DNA from: Leuctra nigra
Lineage: Eukaryota; Arthropoda; Insecta; Plecoptera; Leuctridae
DNA length: 64,000 bases
NCBI GenBank assembly: GCA_934045905.1
Contig: OW203768.1
Location: 13,606,316 to 13,670,315, forward strand
Direction of reading: 5' to 3'
The stretch's first letter is position 1. Each line of letters starts with the position of its first letter. This document shows, in pieces, positions 46,640 through 59,760 of the stretch. The position numbers were made by a program, and so were the translations under genes. A model generated the notes under the pieces. The model did no database searches and had not been told where the DNA came from. It saw only the letters and a program-made list of their open reading frames with translations.

Positions 46640-46866
46640 TCGAGCATTCCTTCGACACCGTGCGTCGTTAATATTATCAACAGAGCATTCCTTCGACACC
46701 GTGCGTCGTTAATATTATCAACAGACCGTCTGATAACATTCCTTCGACACCGTGCGTCGTTAATATTATCAACAGATCGTCTGATAACATTCCTTCGACA
46801 CCGTGCGTCGTTAATATTATCAACAGAACATTCCTTCGACACCGTGCGTCGTTAATATTATCAACG
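46640..46866. repeat. Five tandem units of 41-52 bp
   Basis: CATTCCTTCGACACCGTGCG plus TCGTTAATATTATCAACAG is repeated five times. Two or three units carry an extra CCGTCTGATAA-type 11-bp insert, giving two unit lengths. Confidence 0.88.
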
Positions 46867-49030
46867 TCTTAAAGGTGCTGACAACATTCAGAGTTATATT
46901 TAACATAAAATGAACTGAAGAATGATGCGCTAATGAAGTTTGTAATTTTTGTATGTATGTTTATTATGTAATTGTTGGCATATAATTCTGACAGGGTCCC
47001 TGCAACTGACGTCATATATGATGCGTTTGATTGTAAAGTGACGTAATTTAAATCAGCATGTAATATTCAATTGAGCTATTATTTACATGAAATAACATTA
47101 AATGTTTGTGTCGTCACAGAAATATTCTTTGCAGTAATCTATAAATTGCATATGCCTGTAAGTAACGTGTGTTTAACTTTGACTTTGGCATATATTATTC
47201 ATGCCATTTTTTTTTTTTTTTTTTTTAATTTAAATCACAGCATACTTTATTATATATAAAGCACCTTTCCAAACATTTTATGGAGTAGGATAATTGCTAA
47301 ACAATATTATTAATATATTCCTTAATAACTGTTCGATAAGCAAATGTAACTATTTTGTACAGAAGCATCAGTAATAAAGCATTTTAGCGAATGTATCTAC
47401 CAATATGGCTGACCCACTAGGTTACTACCCTTAGGAGGCGAAAGTGATTCTATCATTTTTATTGTAGTACACTTTTGTAACTAGCCTAATGGCGACAGAT
47501 TAATTAAATATGGAGATAAAGATGTAAGGATTTAAAGAGATTAGTTGCTTATTATTAGGGAACCTTCCCATCATTTGCTGCTGTTCAGGAAACCATGAAA
47601 AATCTCAGTTATGAAGGACGACCGGTATAAATTTGATTTAATAGTTTTACCAAATCTTTGGTTTTACTTTTCCATATGTGAAAACTGAACATGGACACCA
47701 AGATTATCTTTCACGAACAAAAAATTTGAAGATAATCCATTTGCTTTCCTTTCACAAACATAAATTTATTTTCACGAGTACACTTTTAAAAAATGTCGTA
47801 GATTCAATTGTTTCCAAGGAGTGAACACGATGTAACTCTCATTTCCTCCACAAAAGCTCTTATTCTTAAGTCCCCTGGGGAGCAAACCTTTCCCTAACAC
47901 GGCTTTCACTATCTGTAATGTCTTCACAATTCCATTACTCCTGTCCCATAACCTAATTCCGACGCCCTAGGCGCAGGAATCCTCGGCCATCTTTGACATA
48001 ACCTTTACATTACACACGAATCGGTATTATCCCCTTGTAGGCAATTGCGTGGATTCAAAGCTATTTATAAATTAGCAAAACACAGGAGACAAAGGGGTTG
48101 TTGGAATTGTTTGACCTTTCAGTAAGTAGGAAAATACGGAGATCTCATAATTGTGGATGTAGTTAAGTTCCTTCCGTTGATGGAGATTTCCTATGCTCTG
48201 TACTTGAGAGAAACTCACTTTCGAGTAATATGTACCCTGAGGTAACTTCTGGGAATGTTTGCGAAAAATCTTTTGAACCATTCAAATTACTTAAATTTTG
48301 AAAATTGGCTTGCGTAGTTATTTCTTGAGACGGCCTAAATTACGAGCAACATGCAAATAAAGTTTTAGTGGTCAAGTTCGACGCATTGGTGAAGAGATTG
48401 GTACATTTTGCCGTTTTCAGACCTTTTGAGGTATAAGATTTGAAGTATGCAACAGAGTACAAGACTGTACAAACGTACAAGTTTTCACAAATATGAAGAA
48501 AAAAAACATTGTATTAAGAAAATTATCAAAGTAAAAATGAAAATCAGTACAAAGGGTTACAAGAAACAGTTGAAAGAAATTGAACCATAACACACGATAA
48601 AGATAAATACTCTAAGAAAAAACGGTGAACATGATCTGTTTCATGATCATAATCTTCTAACATTCTTGCAGTACCTACATTTTAGCAACTTTTAAGTTGC
48701 AAAAAGTTATTTAGTTGTTCAGGATTTCAAAATATACATTTTGAAAACATAATATCTGTAAAAGTTGATTAACATCCCAAAACATTATACCTCTTTACTT
48801 GCACTCTGATGGAATTGACCAGCCCCGTAGTATACCCCATGTCCACACATATAGCATACCCTCATTGATCACATCCCCGGTATGTTTCTAATTAGGTGTA
48901 TCGGGTGGAGCATCGCACTCAACCAACCCCTCATTCAATTACAGAGTGTTATTAGCTAGATTATTGCCCATCAACATTCGTCCGCACCGACAAGCGTCAC
49001 TACCTACTACATCCTCTTTTCATCCCTTGT
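46867..49030. other. No supported gene; SINE fragment and poly-T run
   Basis: A minus-strand SINE fragment at about 47556-47630 (GGGAACCTTCCCATCATTTG, GAAGGACGACCGG) and a T run at 47205-47226 are the only features recognised. Confidence 0.45.
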
Positions 49031-49845
49031 ACCGGGTGGCGCAATAAAAATCCCCCTGATTGAGAGGTCACTATATCGAAACTAAGATAGATAGGATTCT
49101 GAAATTTGTACACATATTAGAAAATATACCAAAATTTCAAATGAGCAAGTTTCAAAAACATTGCTATTGTAGGAAAAAAGTTACAGCTGTTCAAATTTGG
49201 TTGTCAAAAAATTGATTATATGGAGCTCAAATAGCGCGCGTCCAGAAAACTTCCAAAGGCCGGGACGCTGTTTCTTCAAAACTACGTACGATATAAAGCT
49301 GAAAATTATATTGAAAATATATTACGATCGATTGTGTAAAAATTTCAATCAATTTGAATGAATGGAACGAAAATTATGGAATCTTGAAGTTGAGCGTAAA
49401 ATCGGAATATGTAGATTATTTCTAAACTTTTATTACACACGTTATAAAAGTGACTCTTTTCCCACTATTCTGTTTTCAAGCTCAACTTCAAGATTCAATA
49501 ACTTTCGTTCCATACATTGATATTGATTGAAATTTTTACACAATCGATCTTAATCTATTTTGAATATAATTTGAAGTTTCCAGCTTGATATCGTACTTAG
49601 TTTTGAGTAAACAGCGTCCCGGCAATTGGAAGTTTTTAGGACGCTTTTAGCTCCGCATAATCAATTTTTTGACAACCAAATTTGAACAGCTGTAACTTTT
49701 TTCCTACAATAGTAATGTTTTTGAAACTTGCACATATTAAATTTTTGTATGTTTTCTAATACGTGTACAAATTTCAGAATCCTGTCTATAATAGTTTCGA
49801 TATAGTGACCTCTCAATCAGGGGGATTTTTTTTGCGCCATCCGGT
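49031..49845. mobile_element. 815-bp foldback element with near-full-length inverted arms
   Basis: The ends are CCGGGTGGCGCAATAAAAAT and the complement of GCGCCATCCGG, flanked by TA (49030-49031 region and 49845-49846). The arms of about 370 bp share CTGATTGAGAGGTCACTATA and AACTTTTTTCCTACAATAG. The TA duplication suggests a Tc1/mariner-type MITE. No coding frame is present. Confidence 0.75.
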
Positions 49846-50484
49846 ATTACACTTGTTGTGACCAAACATTTGAAGTTACTAGTCTCGATGGAACTTGTTT
49901 TGCTGATATTTTTCAAATAGTTTAAGCAAGCGCACGTAGTCGAACCGTGAAGTAGTAAGATGGGGTGTTTGAAGAGTATATGACTTAAATTCTATAGCTT
50001 CGAATGAGGTCAAATATTATGCATTGCAGTTTGCACGTGACTGCAAAATGCATTTTGTGAAATTATATAGGTATAGGAAGATTAAAAATATATTACGCTC
50101 ATACAAAATGAAGTACTTTTAGAGTAGAGTGCTGAAAGTTTTGAATAGGATATGATTCAGATTGTGGGATATTATGAAAGCAATATACGATTTATGATAT
50201 TTATAGATGGCTCGACAACTGGGTCATTTGTAGGTGGGAAGGACTAAGGAGGAGGTCATGGCTGGATTCCTCTCGGATAAGGTCTAACAGAGAGGACGGA
50301 ATTTTGCGCAGAAAAATCTTTTGAAGATCAAAATTATTATTGAAAATGAGTTATCCAGTATATACGTGAGAAAAGCTATATTTGGATACATAATGACTAT
50401 TAACATATATGTCTTGTTAACTCTTTGAAAGCTTGTTAAAAATACAGAAATGAGTCTTTGTACAAATTCCCAATTAAAACACAG
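49846..50484. other. No supported gene
   Basis: Possible minus-strand SINE fragment at about 50225-50270 (GTGGGAAGGACTAAGGAGGA). Otherwise nothing. Confidence 0.4.
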
Positions 50485-50663
50485 TTAGCTTCGTTAACTG
50501 AGAGTCACGCTCAAAAGCTCCGTAACAAAATTTTGCGAGATATAAAAGCTACGGTCAGAGAAAACGCTTACGCTGGGCGCCACAACTTCAAAGGAGCCCC
50601 AGGGCTTTGGGTCGGGCGCACAAATTGTAATAAACCACCACCAAAAACCTTTCCACATACTTG
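50485..50663 (+). CDS. Weak candidate internal exon of an unidentified gene
   Basis: The acceptor AATTAAAACACAG (to 50484) and the donor ACTTG|GTAAGTT (50663/50664) bound an open frame with KLRNKILRDIKATVRE and GAPGLWVGRTNCNKPPPKTF. It is less AT-biased than its surroundings. I recognise no family and see no partner exon. Confidence 0.22.
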
Positions 50664-51174
50664 GTAAGTTCATAGGCAAAGTATAAAATAACTTGTTTTA
50701 AAAAAGATAAAGCTTTGTAATTAAAATGCAGATCCATGTTTTGGCAAAAGCTCAACACACCGTAGAAAATGTCACCCCCTTGACTTTGGCAACGCCCCTT
50801 GTTAAATTGATTGGATCATTGAGTTGCCAACTATATAGCTACGTTAGCTTTTGACACGTTACGTGTGCCCCTTCAGCCCAAATCGAATTAGAACAATGAC
50901 CACGGTAAAGCAATTTGCGAACGGGGCTTTAGTAGAGGGTAAAGCGTCATTATACAGTAAGCTATATGTGAGATGCTCTAACAGCTTGGATTACAACTAA
51001 ACTTGGATCATGTGTGAAGATCGCTTATACAAGGAGATTTAACAGCTTTACGTTTGATAAAGAAAGTTTGGTGCTATTAAAAGTAATCCGCAATTTACTT
51101 GATTTGTAGAAAGAGAAATATTTATGTATAACAAGCTACTAATACATAGATTTTTCTGATGTCTCTTGGAGTGA
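50664..51174. other. No supported gene
   Basis: No recognisable feature. Confidence 0.4.
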
Positions 51175-51705
51175 ATTCAGTGTTTTTCCTGATTTTCAAA
51201 ATGATCAACTTAACATCAACTTAAAACTTTGATTGGTCATTGGGACCAACTTTTTAGGTATTTTTTGTCCAATTTGCGTTCTTATCTGTCGTTATCTTCA
51301 AACGTTTTGCTATAATCTTCAAATATTTGCAAATATATGCCAAGAATGTCATGTACTTTACCACTGCTCTCTGGACAGTTCCAAGGCCTGTTGAGCAGAG
51401 AAGGGTAGGTACAGGGAAATAACGCTATGAGTCACATTCGGATGAAACTGAGATAATCAAAGTTTTATGTTAAAACTTGAATCTATCTTCTATACAAATC
51501 GATATTTCATGTGTTTTTTTAAGACATTGTGGCAATATTTTCTAAAAACCGAGGGTATATTCTGAAAGATCATAAAAATCACTGCACTAGATTACACAAT
51601 TAAACTATTTAAAAAAAAATGCACTCATAGCGTTCTTTCCCTGTATACCCTTCATATCAAATCGCATGCTCGCTTATCAACGCGTTAAACAGAACGTTTT
51701 TCTAG
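51175..51705 (-). repeat. Interspersed repeat R1, inverted copy
   Basis: The minus strand opens CTAGAAAAACGTTCTGTTTA and CGCGTTGATAAGCGAGC, followed by GGTCCCAATGACCAATC-type internal sequence near 51230. Confidence 0.6.
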
Positions 51706-52017
51706 TACAGTCAAATATGCAACATCAGAACGTATCACATAAAACCTCCTACGCAAAGAAATGCGTATCATTCTCTCGTCAATCCCACAATCAACCCCCA
51801 TGAGCGTGAGAGAAGGGAGAAGGGATGCTGTGACGTAGATGATGGATTGATAGCTCTATATCTGTGAAGCGTTGATCTGCCGAGATCATGACGTCATCGC
51901 CATTACCCTGCTAACTGCAATTAACACGAGCACTAATTACTATCAGGATTACGCGCGTTAATTGAATGGCCAGTTGCTTGGTTGAAGAACGTTGCAATAA
52001 ACACATTTGAGGACTGT

Positions 52018-52297
52018 TTTTTTGTCTGGGGCTTAACGTCGCACTGTTCTGCAGCGAGGCTAATGGCGACGGATGAATGATTATGATGATGATTGGGAGA
52101 TGATGGTGAAGAGTAGGTAAGCATGGAAGGTGGGAAGGAGGCGGTCGTGGCCTATAAGTAGGGTACCTTCCCAGCACTGCCTGTCGACTGAGGGAAAACC
52201 ACGAAAAAACCCCTGTCAGGAAGGACGGCCGCGGGAATCGAACCCGGGCCTCCGGAATACAAGTTCAGAGCGTTACGACTCAGCCATACCTGTTCCG
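52018..52297 (-). mobile_element. Full-length tRNA-derived SINE with 12-bp target duplication
   Basis: On the minus strand the head holds an A-box-like TGGCTGAGTCG and a perfect B-box-like GGTTCGATTCC. A body follows with CCTTCCTGACAGGG, CCCTCAGTCGACAGGC and CTACTTATAGGCCACGACCG, and an A-rich tail after GTTAAGCCCCAGAC. TTTGAGGACTGT is duplicated at 52006-52017 and 52298-52309. The intact boxes and exact duplication point to a fairly young LINE-mobilised insertion. Confidence 0.92.
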
Positions 52298-52474
52298 TTT
52301 GAGGACTGTGTTTTGATAGTGGGATTCTGTATGTATACATTCCGTACCACTGCTGGGAGAAGAATCTGATAAACTGTGTCCATTTCTCGGGGTTTTATTA
52401 GGCGAGAGTTGCGAGTTACGGGATTCTTTTTCCACTTTCTCTGTATGTTTTTTGTTGTTAATGTAGGCATTTTG

Positions 52475-52812
52475 CCCAGGTACACCTTTCAACCAATCGA
52501 TTTGAAATTTTGAACACACTACTCTCATAAGATAGTTTTTTGGACGAGATCCTGCGATTGGTTTAAAATTAAAAATGGAGTCGTTAGACAAATCAACTCC
52601 AAATTTTGCAACATTTGAGGTGTTTTTGACAATTTTCTGACACATCTCCGTATGTATACTTGAAGAATTATTGACATTGATGAACATTTTATGCTTGTTT
52701 TGGAATATTTGTCAAATGTTCAAAGAAAGTTCAAAGATCTTTCACTCGAATATTAATTCGCATGTAAAACGAAGGCTCGCTTATCAACGTGTTACACAGA
52801 GCGTTTTCCTAG
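52475..52812 (-). repeat. Interspersed repeat R1, inverted copy
   Basis: The minus strand opens CTAGGAAAACGCTCTGTGTA and CACGTTGATAAGCGAGCC. Inner AAATTTCAAATCGATTGGTT-type sequence is as in other copies. Confidence 0.6.
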
Positions 52813-53845
52813 TTAGTTAAAACCAACTTTCACTTTATCTTTTGAGTGGACTGGTAAATATTGAAAATATTGTAAAATCTTTCAATATTTTTTTTTTAAA
52901 TACCTCACGACTTTTTTGCTTAGATTTTATTTCTCTTCTCTCGATGTACAGTTAGTAAGCATGTAAGCATAGCTTGAACAATATATCTCGCCTAGGTATA
53001 TGGAGAACTTTCAGTGATGTCAGGAGTGAAAGGGTGAGGGATATTCAATCGAGAATATGTTTCTACAATGTACTTCAAAGGAATCCAATAAGTTATACGT
53101 AGCGTAATTTTATTGACAGCTCTGAAATTTTCTAGAAAATACGGATTTCCATCTCACTTTCTATTTTCGGGTTTTTCTTCACATTGGATCTTCTTCTGTT
53201 CTAACTTCTAACTATGTTCAGTAGTTGTTCTATAAATCATATAATTTAAATTTAAACGCAATGTATTTGATGTGTTTTATTGACAAAGTAACAGAGAAAA
53301 TAAATTTTTCCATAATTCATCAAACAATTTTGCATCTACAAAATCCATTTAAATCTTACAATTGCCCAATTATTTTATAAAAAGATTTTTTGTACAATTA
53401 CACCAACTATAAACCCCAATTAGCAACAATTAACGCTTAATTACATTTAGCAAGGTAATTGAATTACCTCCTCGAGTGACCTCCGCGGATTCTCGGGGGA
53501 GGTTCGTGATGAGGGAAGATGCTGGAGATATCTGCAACACGCCACCTCCACTTAGCGTCAATTCAATTAGCTACAGTTAATGAGAGTTGTTGGCGATTAC
53601 TTAGATTGCACGCTTCTATCTGAAGTAAGGAACAAAAAGAGCTTTTCAATGATGATTTGAAGTTATGTTTTTAATATAAATACATTTTAATATCTGTGAT
53701 TTTTTATGATTTTGAATTTTTTAAAATTTTTTAAAAGTATTTTGTTGTAAACGTTTAGTTATTGTTGTATTATATTAAAAGTTTAATCAAATGTAGACTC
53801 GTATGAGCTTTTAATGTTTCGTTTCTCGATAATTGTTTGGATTTA
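52813..53845. other. No supported gene
   Basis: AT-rich, with a GC-richer patch at 53465-53570 (CGAGTGACCTCCGCGGATTC) of unknown meaning. Confidence 0.45.
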
Positions 53846-54063
53846 GTTACAATAATATTCTCTGTTTTGAACGATTCACAAAGTATTATTTAAAATCTCA
53901 ACATTTCACCTGAATTTACAGAAGGTTTTATCAGGAGTTTTAGACAGTTGAAAAAACAAATACTGTCAAAAACTCCTGATGAAGCCGACTGTAAATTCAG
54001 ATGAAATATTGAGATTTTAATTAATAGATTGTGAATCGTTAAAAACAGAGAATATTATTGTAA
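53846..54063. repeat. Foldback element
   Basis: TTACAATAATATTCTCTGTT is mirrored by AACAGAGAATATTATTGTAA. The arms of about 100 bp also share AAAATCTCAACATTTCA and TCAGGAGTTTT. Confidence 0.75.
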
Positions 54064-57000
54064 TATGATCTATAATGATACTGTTAAACATACGATTTAT
54101 TCAATCAACTTTAAACAAGATTGTACAAAAATATATTGATGGATTTCGCATCTTACATGTTTATAAATACTCAGTTTCACTCCTTTCACTAATATAGTTT
54201 AAATTATATTTTTATTATGCCCAATCATTGTGTGTGGCTGATGTTAACAGACCTTCTGCCGTTATCACAATCCAAAATTTGAATTTTGAAAAGTTCCAAA
54301 TGTTAAAAACTGCGAACATGTGTGGAAAAGTTTCAAACGAAACGATAGATTAGCAAAATGTTATGAAATAATAATTCGAAATGTTCCATAGTGTTTCTGA
54401 ACATGGGGCACTGGAGAGAATGTAACTAATTGACTTCAAATAATGAAGGCTTGAAGAGCTACGGAGTACAAAGAAAAAGTATCTCAACTCGACTGATTTG
54501 ACCATTCAAAAGATCAAATAAAACGTTTTCTTGGGTTTCCAAAAGAAATAGGTTACTCCGTCAGCTCTTCACTCTCTTTTATATATAAAACGCCTGTCTT
54601 TTTGTTGTCAGTAAATCTATCTCTCATTTCATCCCCAATTTTCCAAAATGTCGAAAATACAGTTCATCTCTGGAGAGCTATAGTGGGGGGAGGGGGTAGT
54701 GTTGGTTTTAGCGGGGGAGGGGGGCGCTATTTTTATCAACGGCCAAGCGAGAGATATGCCGTTGAAGGGTCTTTAGTGGATACTTACTGGGTGATGGCGG
54801 AGGGGGGGGGGGGGGGGGGGGGGGCCTTTGACATTTCGAGCCACCAAGGCTGGCAGAACTGGACAGACGTGATTGGAAACTTTGCTACTGAAGGATACTT
54901 CACTTGATATTTGATATTCCCTTTTTTGTTGAGTAATGACGTGAAGAATTTTCATTCGTGGAAGTAAAATGAAAATGTGGAGGAGACAGGATTGTAATAA
55001 ATGATCCTTTGATATAAGATAGAGCGCAGTGTTGCCAAATGGTCTCTGTATTTCAGTCGGAATTTATATTGGTCATGTGACACGGACGCTTTAGTAATTG
55101 GTCGCCGTTTCTGAAATTTTGTATTGGACTTTGTGTTAAATACCACTAGAGGAGGGGAAAACAAATTACAATATACATGAATAGGCTCCATTCTCTATTC
55201 CTAAGATAACTATTCTTTCTTTCTTATGCATTTTAAGAGCTTTGTTTCAAAATACAACTAAGAATAAAAATGCTAACATTAATACCTCATCATTACTCTA
55301 TAACATGGATCAATTTTATGTAGATTACATTCCCCTTCTCTCGTGAAGAGGTAGATCGCACATTTATCCACTGAATTATTTCACAAGAAATTAATTGCTT
55401 TCTTAGAAGCAAGATAAATTTTCTGAAATAACAACTACGTTTAAACTGTTTGTCGAATAAACCCAATTTACGTTTTTCATCAATTAGCGCAATTAACCAA
55501 GCAGATGTAGAAACTCGAGAATAAGTAGATCTACTTTGAATAGAAACTATGTGATGTGATTGTATCTGTTTATTTAGCTTTCTAAGACATTCTGCCAACT
55601 CCATATATTCATTCCTAGAAGTAGGTACTCACAAAGTCTCTCTATTTTATTGCTAAAGGAAGAGATAAAATCATCGAAATTCACAGAACTTCCACACTTT
55701 GATTAAATCTCACTTAAATTCACAGTCTTCTGTTCGTATTGCGAACAATTTCATTTGAAAACTCATAAAAAATCCAATTAATCTTGCTCCTTGACTAGTG
55801 AGTTGATTCCCTGTTGGTTTAAACCCAATAACAACACAGCACCCGCCATTTTACTTCGTCTTAATGATTTCCTTCTCCTCATCAGTTTGAAGATGGCTCT
55901 ATCTACCAAAGACCAACTTTCACTAGGAAATTAAAACTTTGCGTCTGAAATATTTTTGATTCTATGTTTAATTAGTTATTTGACTTTTAAATACTTTGGT
56001 AGAAAAGCTGTTCAAAGTGAAAAGTTTAAGAAATAAAGGTAGTTAACATTTTCATTTTGATGGGAGTTAGGTAAACTAGTTAGTTAATATACAGTTATTG
56101 GCTCTTCACAAAGTTTTTACACAAAAATACATTTATGACTGACAATACAAATAAATTGTTGTTTGTTTGCAATTATTGCATGGAGGAAAAAGGTGTAGAA
56201 GTACAAAGAAAATGTGGAAAAATGCCACAGGAGTTGAATAGATTCGTTCTTATTTACACTTTCAGCAAAAATTATTTGTCTATCAACTTTTACGCTTATT
56301 TAAATAATGATGAATAACAAACATAGGAATATTGTCCACATAAAAAGCCTCAGCTTATGGGGTTTCCATAAGTAGGTTTCTCAAAGTTCACAAGAACCCC
56401 ACAGACGGCAATGGAATTTAGCACTTTTATTTCTTTTAAAACTTAGCCCCAGTTTTATTTTGTAGAATCTATTTTCTCCTAGTACAGATAGTAAGACATT
56501 TTTCTATTTAAAATAATGACATCTACATTTTTATATTTTGTTTCATGGGTATTTTTGTAATCCAATTGTTTACTAAAAAAAAGACTATGTAACACGTACT
56601 GCAAAAAGAAGAAAAAAAATCACGTTTTATGAACCATCGGTAAAGTTTGAAATTGGTTTTCGCTCCGTATAAACGCCGTGATCCCATCAGCGCTGGGGTT
56701 GCAATGGGGCTCGAGGATTTGACCTTTCTTTTGCTCCGGCGGGAGATCGCTTCCGCAAATCATCTATTTCCGTCTTGGGAGACAAGGAGATCATCGTCGA
56801 CGATTTCTCTTGAGTTTTAATGCCGCACGTTATGTTCTAGATGTTTATTGTGAGTTTGTGTTTAGCAACGTCTGTGATACAGCAGTGCGGTTTTAATGAT
56901 GTTGATGTTATTTGCCAAAGTTCATTTAGTTCATTAGAATTAAGACGCTTACTTAATCTAATTTAACCTGAACTCTGCCATTAGAAGGCATCATCCCATC

Positions 57001-57505
57001 CCATCCGTTTACATATTATTCCACTATAATTGTTTAATTTCTAAATGAAATTTAAAATATAAATATAAATTTCAGCGGGGTACACGTAATTTAGATTTAA
57101 ACTTTATTGTTCTTTCTATCATATTCCACATTTTAGAGTTCCTAACTAATCAAATTAATTGGAAAGTTATCTTGGAAATGAACCATGGTTGTTACATTTT
57201 AATATTTAGGTTGATTTATGTGACTTATTTGTATGTCTTGGTATGATTTCATCTTATTTCTCAGATACGTAATTTGATTTTTATTTATAAAGTTACAGCT
57301 ATTTCAAGACTGATCAAACTTGATACTACAATATCTTTACTTTTAATCATTATGACTCAATTCTCTAACCAAAACACTCTGTCAATCATGGTTGAAAAGA
57401 CACGTGACTTTCGCATGTATATTTTTTAACCTTCTTAATTTTCTCATTTTTTATGGAAAGTTCGAATCATCACAAACTTGCTCATGCCCGTCTTGTAAAT
57501 ATAGA
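54064..57505. other. No supported gene; poly-G run and a GC-rich patch
   Basis: A G run at 54801-54822 lies within low-complexity G-rich DNA (54680-54830). A GC-rich patch at 56655-56830 stands out from AT-rich flanks. No domain or splice pattern is supported. Confidence 0.45.
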
Positions 57506-58698
57506 CCCAGAAAAAACACTCCGTGTAAAAATACCAGCCAAGTCTCTTTAACTATAAAAAAATAGAAGAAATCTAAAAATTCAGCACTGAAAAGGAGTGA
57601 TATCAAAAAAGGAGCCAAGTCAACGAATTTTCCAAATTTTAATCGTACCATTGAAATAAAAATATCAACCCCCGAGAAATACTTAAAAAAAGGACTTGGC
57701 GCATCGTTTTTTTAAAGACACTTTTCTATCCTAAAAGTATAGGAAGAACTCTACAAGTATATTTTCCTGAGTATATCACATTCATTATCGACGAATCATA
57801 CTACGTTTTAATATAACTAGTACTCTTACCTACTGGCAGTTTTGGTATTTTGTCAATATTCAGAGGAAATAAACGGATAAACGAATAACGAATAAACGGA
57901 AGCGGCCTAGTCTATTCGTTATTGCCACTATTTCTAGGGTCATATTAATCAATCATACTTCTCAATATCGTGACTGAGGGAAATAGCGAAAGCGCTCATT
58001 ACAAGAAGGCCGTCAATGAGATTTGTATAAGTGACTAGTGCACTGAGCCATGCTGCTCAAATAATTACTGACTAGATTTTTATCTAAAGTAATACGTTAT
58101 GTAATTTATGAATTTTTTTGGTATAAAATGTTAATTAATAGCAATTAATTACACGGCGAGAAGGTTCCAAGTATAATGCTGTAGTAGGTATGTTGATGTA
58201 CCCACAAAACTATAGGTACCTACCAATCACAAACACAACTGTTCTGTATTTATTGCTTGTAAGACAATGCTATGTTTCTTTGCGTACTTATATTTAAATT
58301 TAAAATATTTTACAGAATGTTCAATATTTAATTTGAAAGTTTTGTCCCAACTTTTCTAGGCATTTCTGAACTACGTAGTATGTGAGTGGCATAAGCTTAA
58401 AGGAGAACAAAATAAGTTTAGTGATATTTCAGTGTCAGAATGTTGTATGTGTTCATATAACATAGACATGCTTGTTGGTTATGAAAAAAAATCGGAACAC
58501 ACCTTGGCAGACGTTCTTGCGCAACGCTACGAGAACGATGACGTCACTGGGGCGTCGCAAGTGTGGCTATGTATTGGTTATTTGGGTGCCGCGTGAGTTC
58601 GTATGCATGCATGCAAGTCAGTCTACATTCATTCATGCACTAACTTATGATGTACAATGCAATTTAAAGATCAAATAATAGTATCATACTATTTCATA

Positions 58699-58773
58699 AT
58701 GCCAAAGTGTCTTGTTTACAACTGTAATAGTAAGGAAAAGGCATGCATGCCATCGCCGCAAACACCGATTCCC
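58699..58773 (+). pseudogene. THAP-like N-terminal fragment of the transposase
   Basis: The frame MPKCLVYNCNSKEKAC fits the start of a THAP zinc finger (Met-Pro, then paired Cys). It stops after about 25 residues at TAA, and the distal Cys/His and AVPTIF-type region are not found. Confidence 0.4.
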
Positions 58774-59579
58774 TAATAGAAAGAAAGCGCCGAAACGATT
58801 CAATGTTTTGAAAGCTAAATCCAAAGCTCATTCAAAGCTTCCTTCGTCTCAAAGTATTAGTGTTATACAAACTGATTGATCTTATAATATAAATGATTAA
58901 ATTATCACGTTCATATAGATGGGTTTATAGATACGCATTCTATTACCGTCTTACCTCGTCAATTGTCTCACTTTCCCGACGACACAAACATTCACTCAAC
59001 AAACACTCAAAATCACTCGACATTGGTTGCGTTATTTTAGTTTCATTGTTCCATCTTCAGAATGTTTTACGAGTTAAACTATAAAAATGCTCGTAGGTAA
59101 TAAATTTAGATGAGATCATTATACACTTGAGAAACTTGCATGCGTAGCTCTCAGGAATTTGACGCCTCACCCAAGCAATGCACCCAAGAGGCCCTGATAT
59201 GTTTATGAGTTGTAGGCGTAAGTTATTTCGTCACATGAAAATCAGTCGAGTTCCTGCAGTCACTGAGTCAGGATGTGAAGAAAGTGTAATTCAAATATAT
59301 ATTATTAGTATAATCCGATTTAATAATGACTCAGTGTTCGTTTTAGGGTTTTAATAATACAGAAAAGTAAGTGCCTCGGGTATCATACCGCAACCCAAAT
59401 AAAAAAAACAAACCTCTACTATCGGAAAGTGAACGCAAGATTTGGATGTTTAGTTTAGACTGGACCCAGAAGAAGAAGCATCAGATAGTGAGGACTCCAA
59501 ACCGACAGTGAAAATGACAGTGACAGTGATAACTACTAAACATTTATTTTATTTTGTATTTTGGTGCTGTTTGTCCACC

Positions 59580-59760
59580 CTGTTTAGACTGTGCCGTGAA
59601 TGTGGGGCTCTCGTTGTAAAAACTAAGAGGTGGAGTCGAGGGGGCTATGCTAGGGGTGACGACCACGTGTGAAGCAGGTCATAAATTACACTGGCAATCT
59701 CAGACTATGAAGGGCAATCAACCCAAAGGCAATTGTTTTTCACCCACTACTTTTGATCAA
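59580..59760 (+). pseudogene. Cys-rich GH...W.SQ fragment of the transposase
   Basis: LFRLCRECGALVVKTK in one frame and, after a shift, TTTCEAGHKLHWQSQTMKGN followed by QPKGNCF give CxxC...C..GH...W.SQ...P.GN. This pattern occurs in THAP-associated transposase-like proteins. The shift and later stops mark it as broken. Confidence 0.5.

Noticed and set aside
46624..46866. Tandem units as a CRISPR array
   Set aside because: Units are contiguous with no unique spacers, the optional insert is itself repeated, and the genome is eukaryotic.
54602..54907. 101-codon Gly-rich frame
   Set aside because: It is driven by poly-G and GGA-type low complexity, with no signal peptide or conserved motif.
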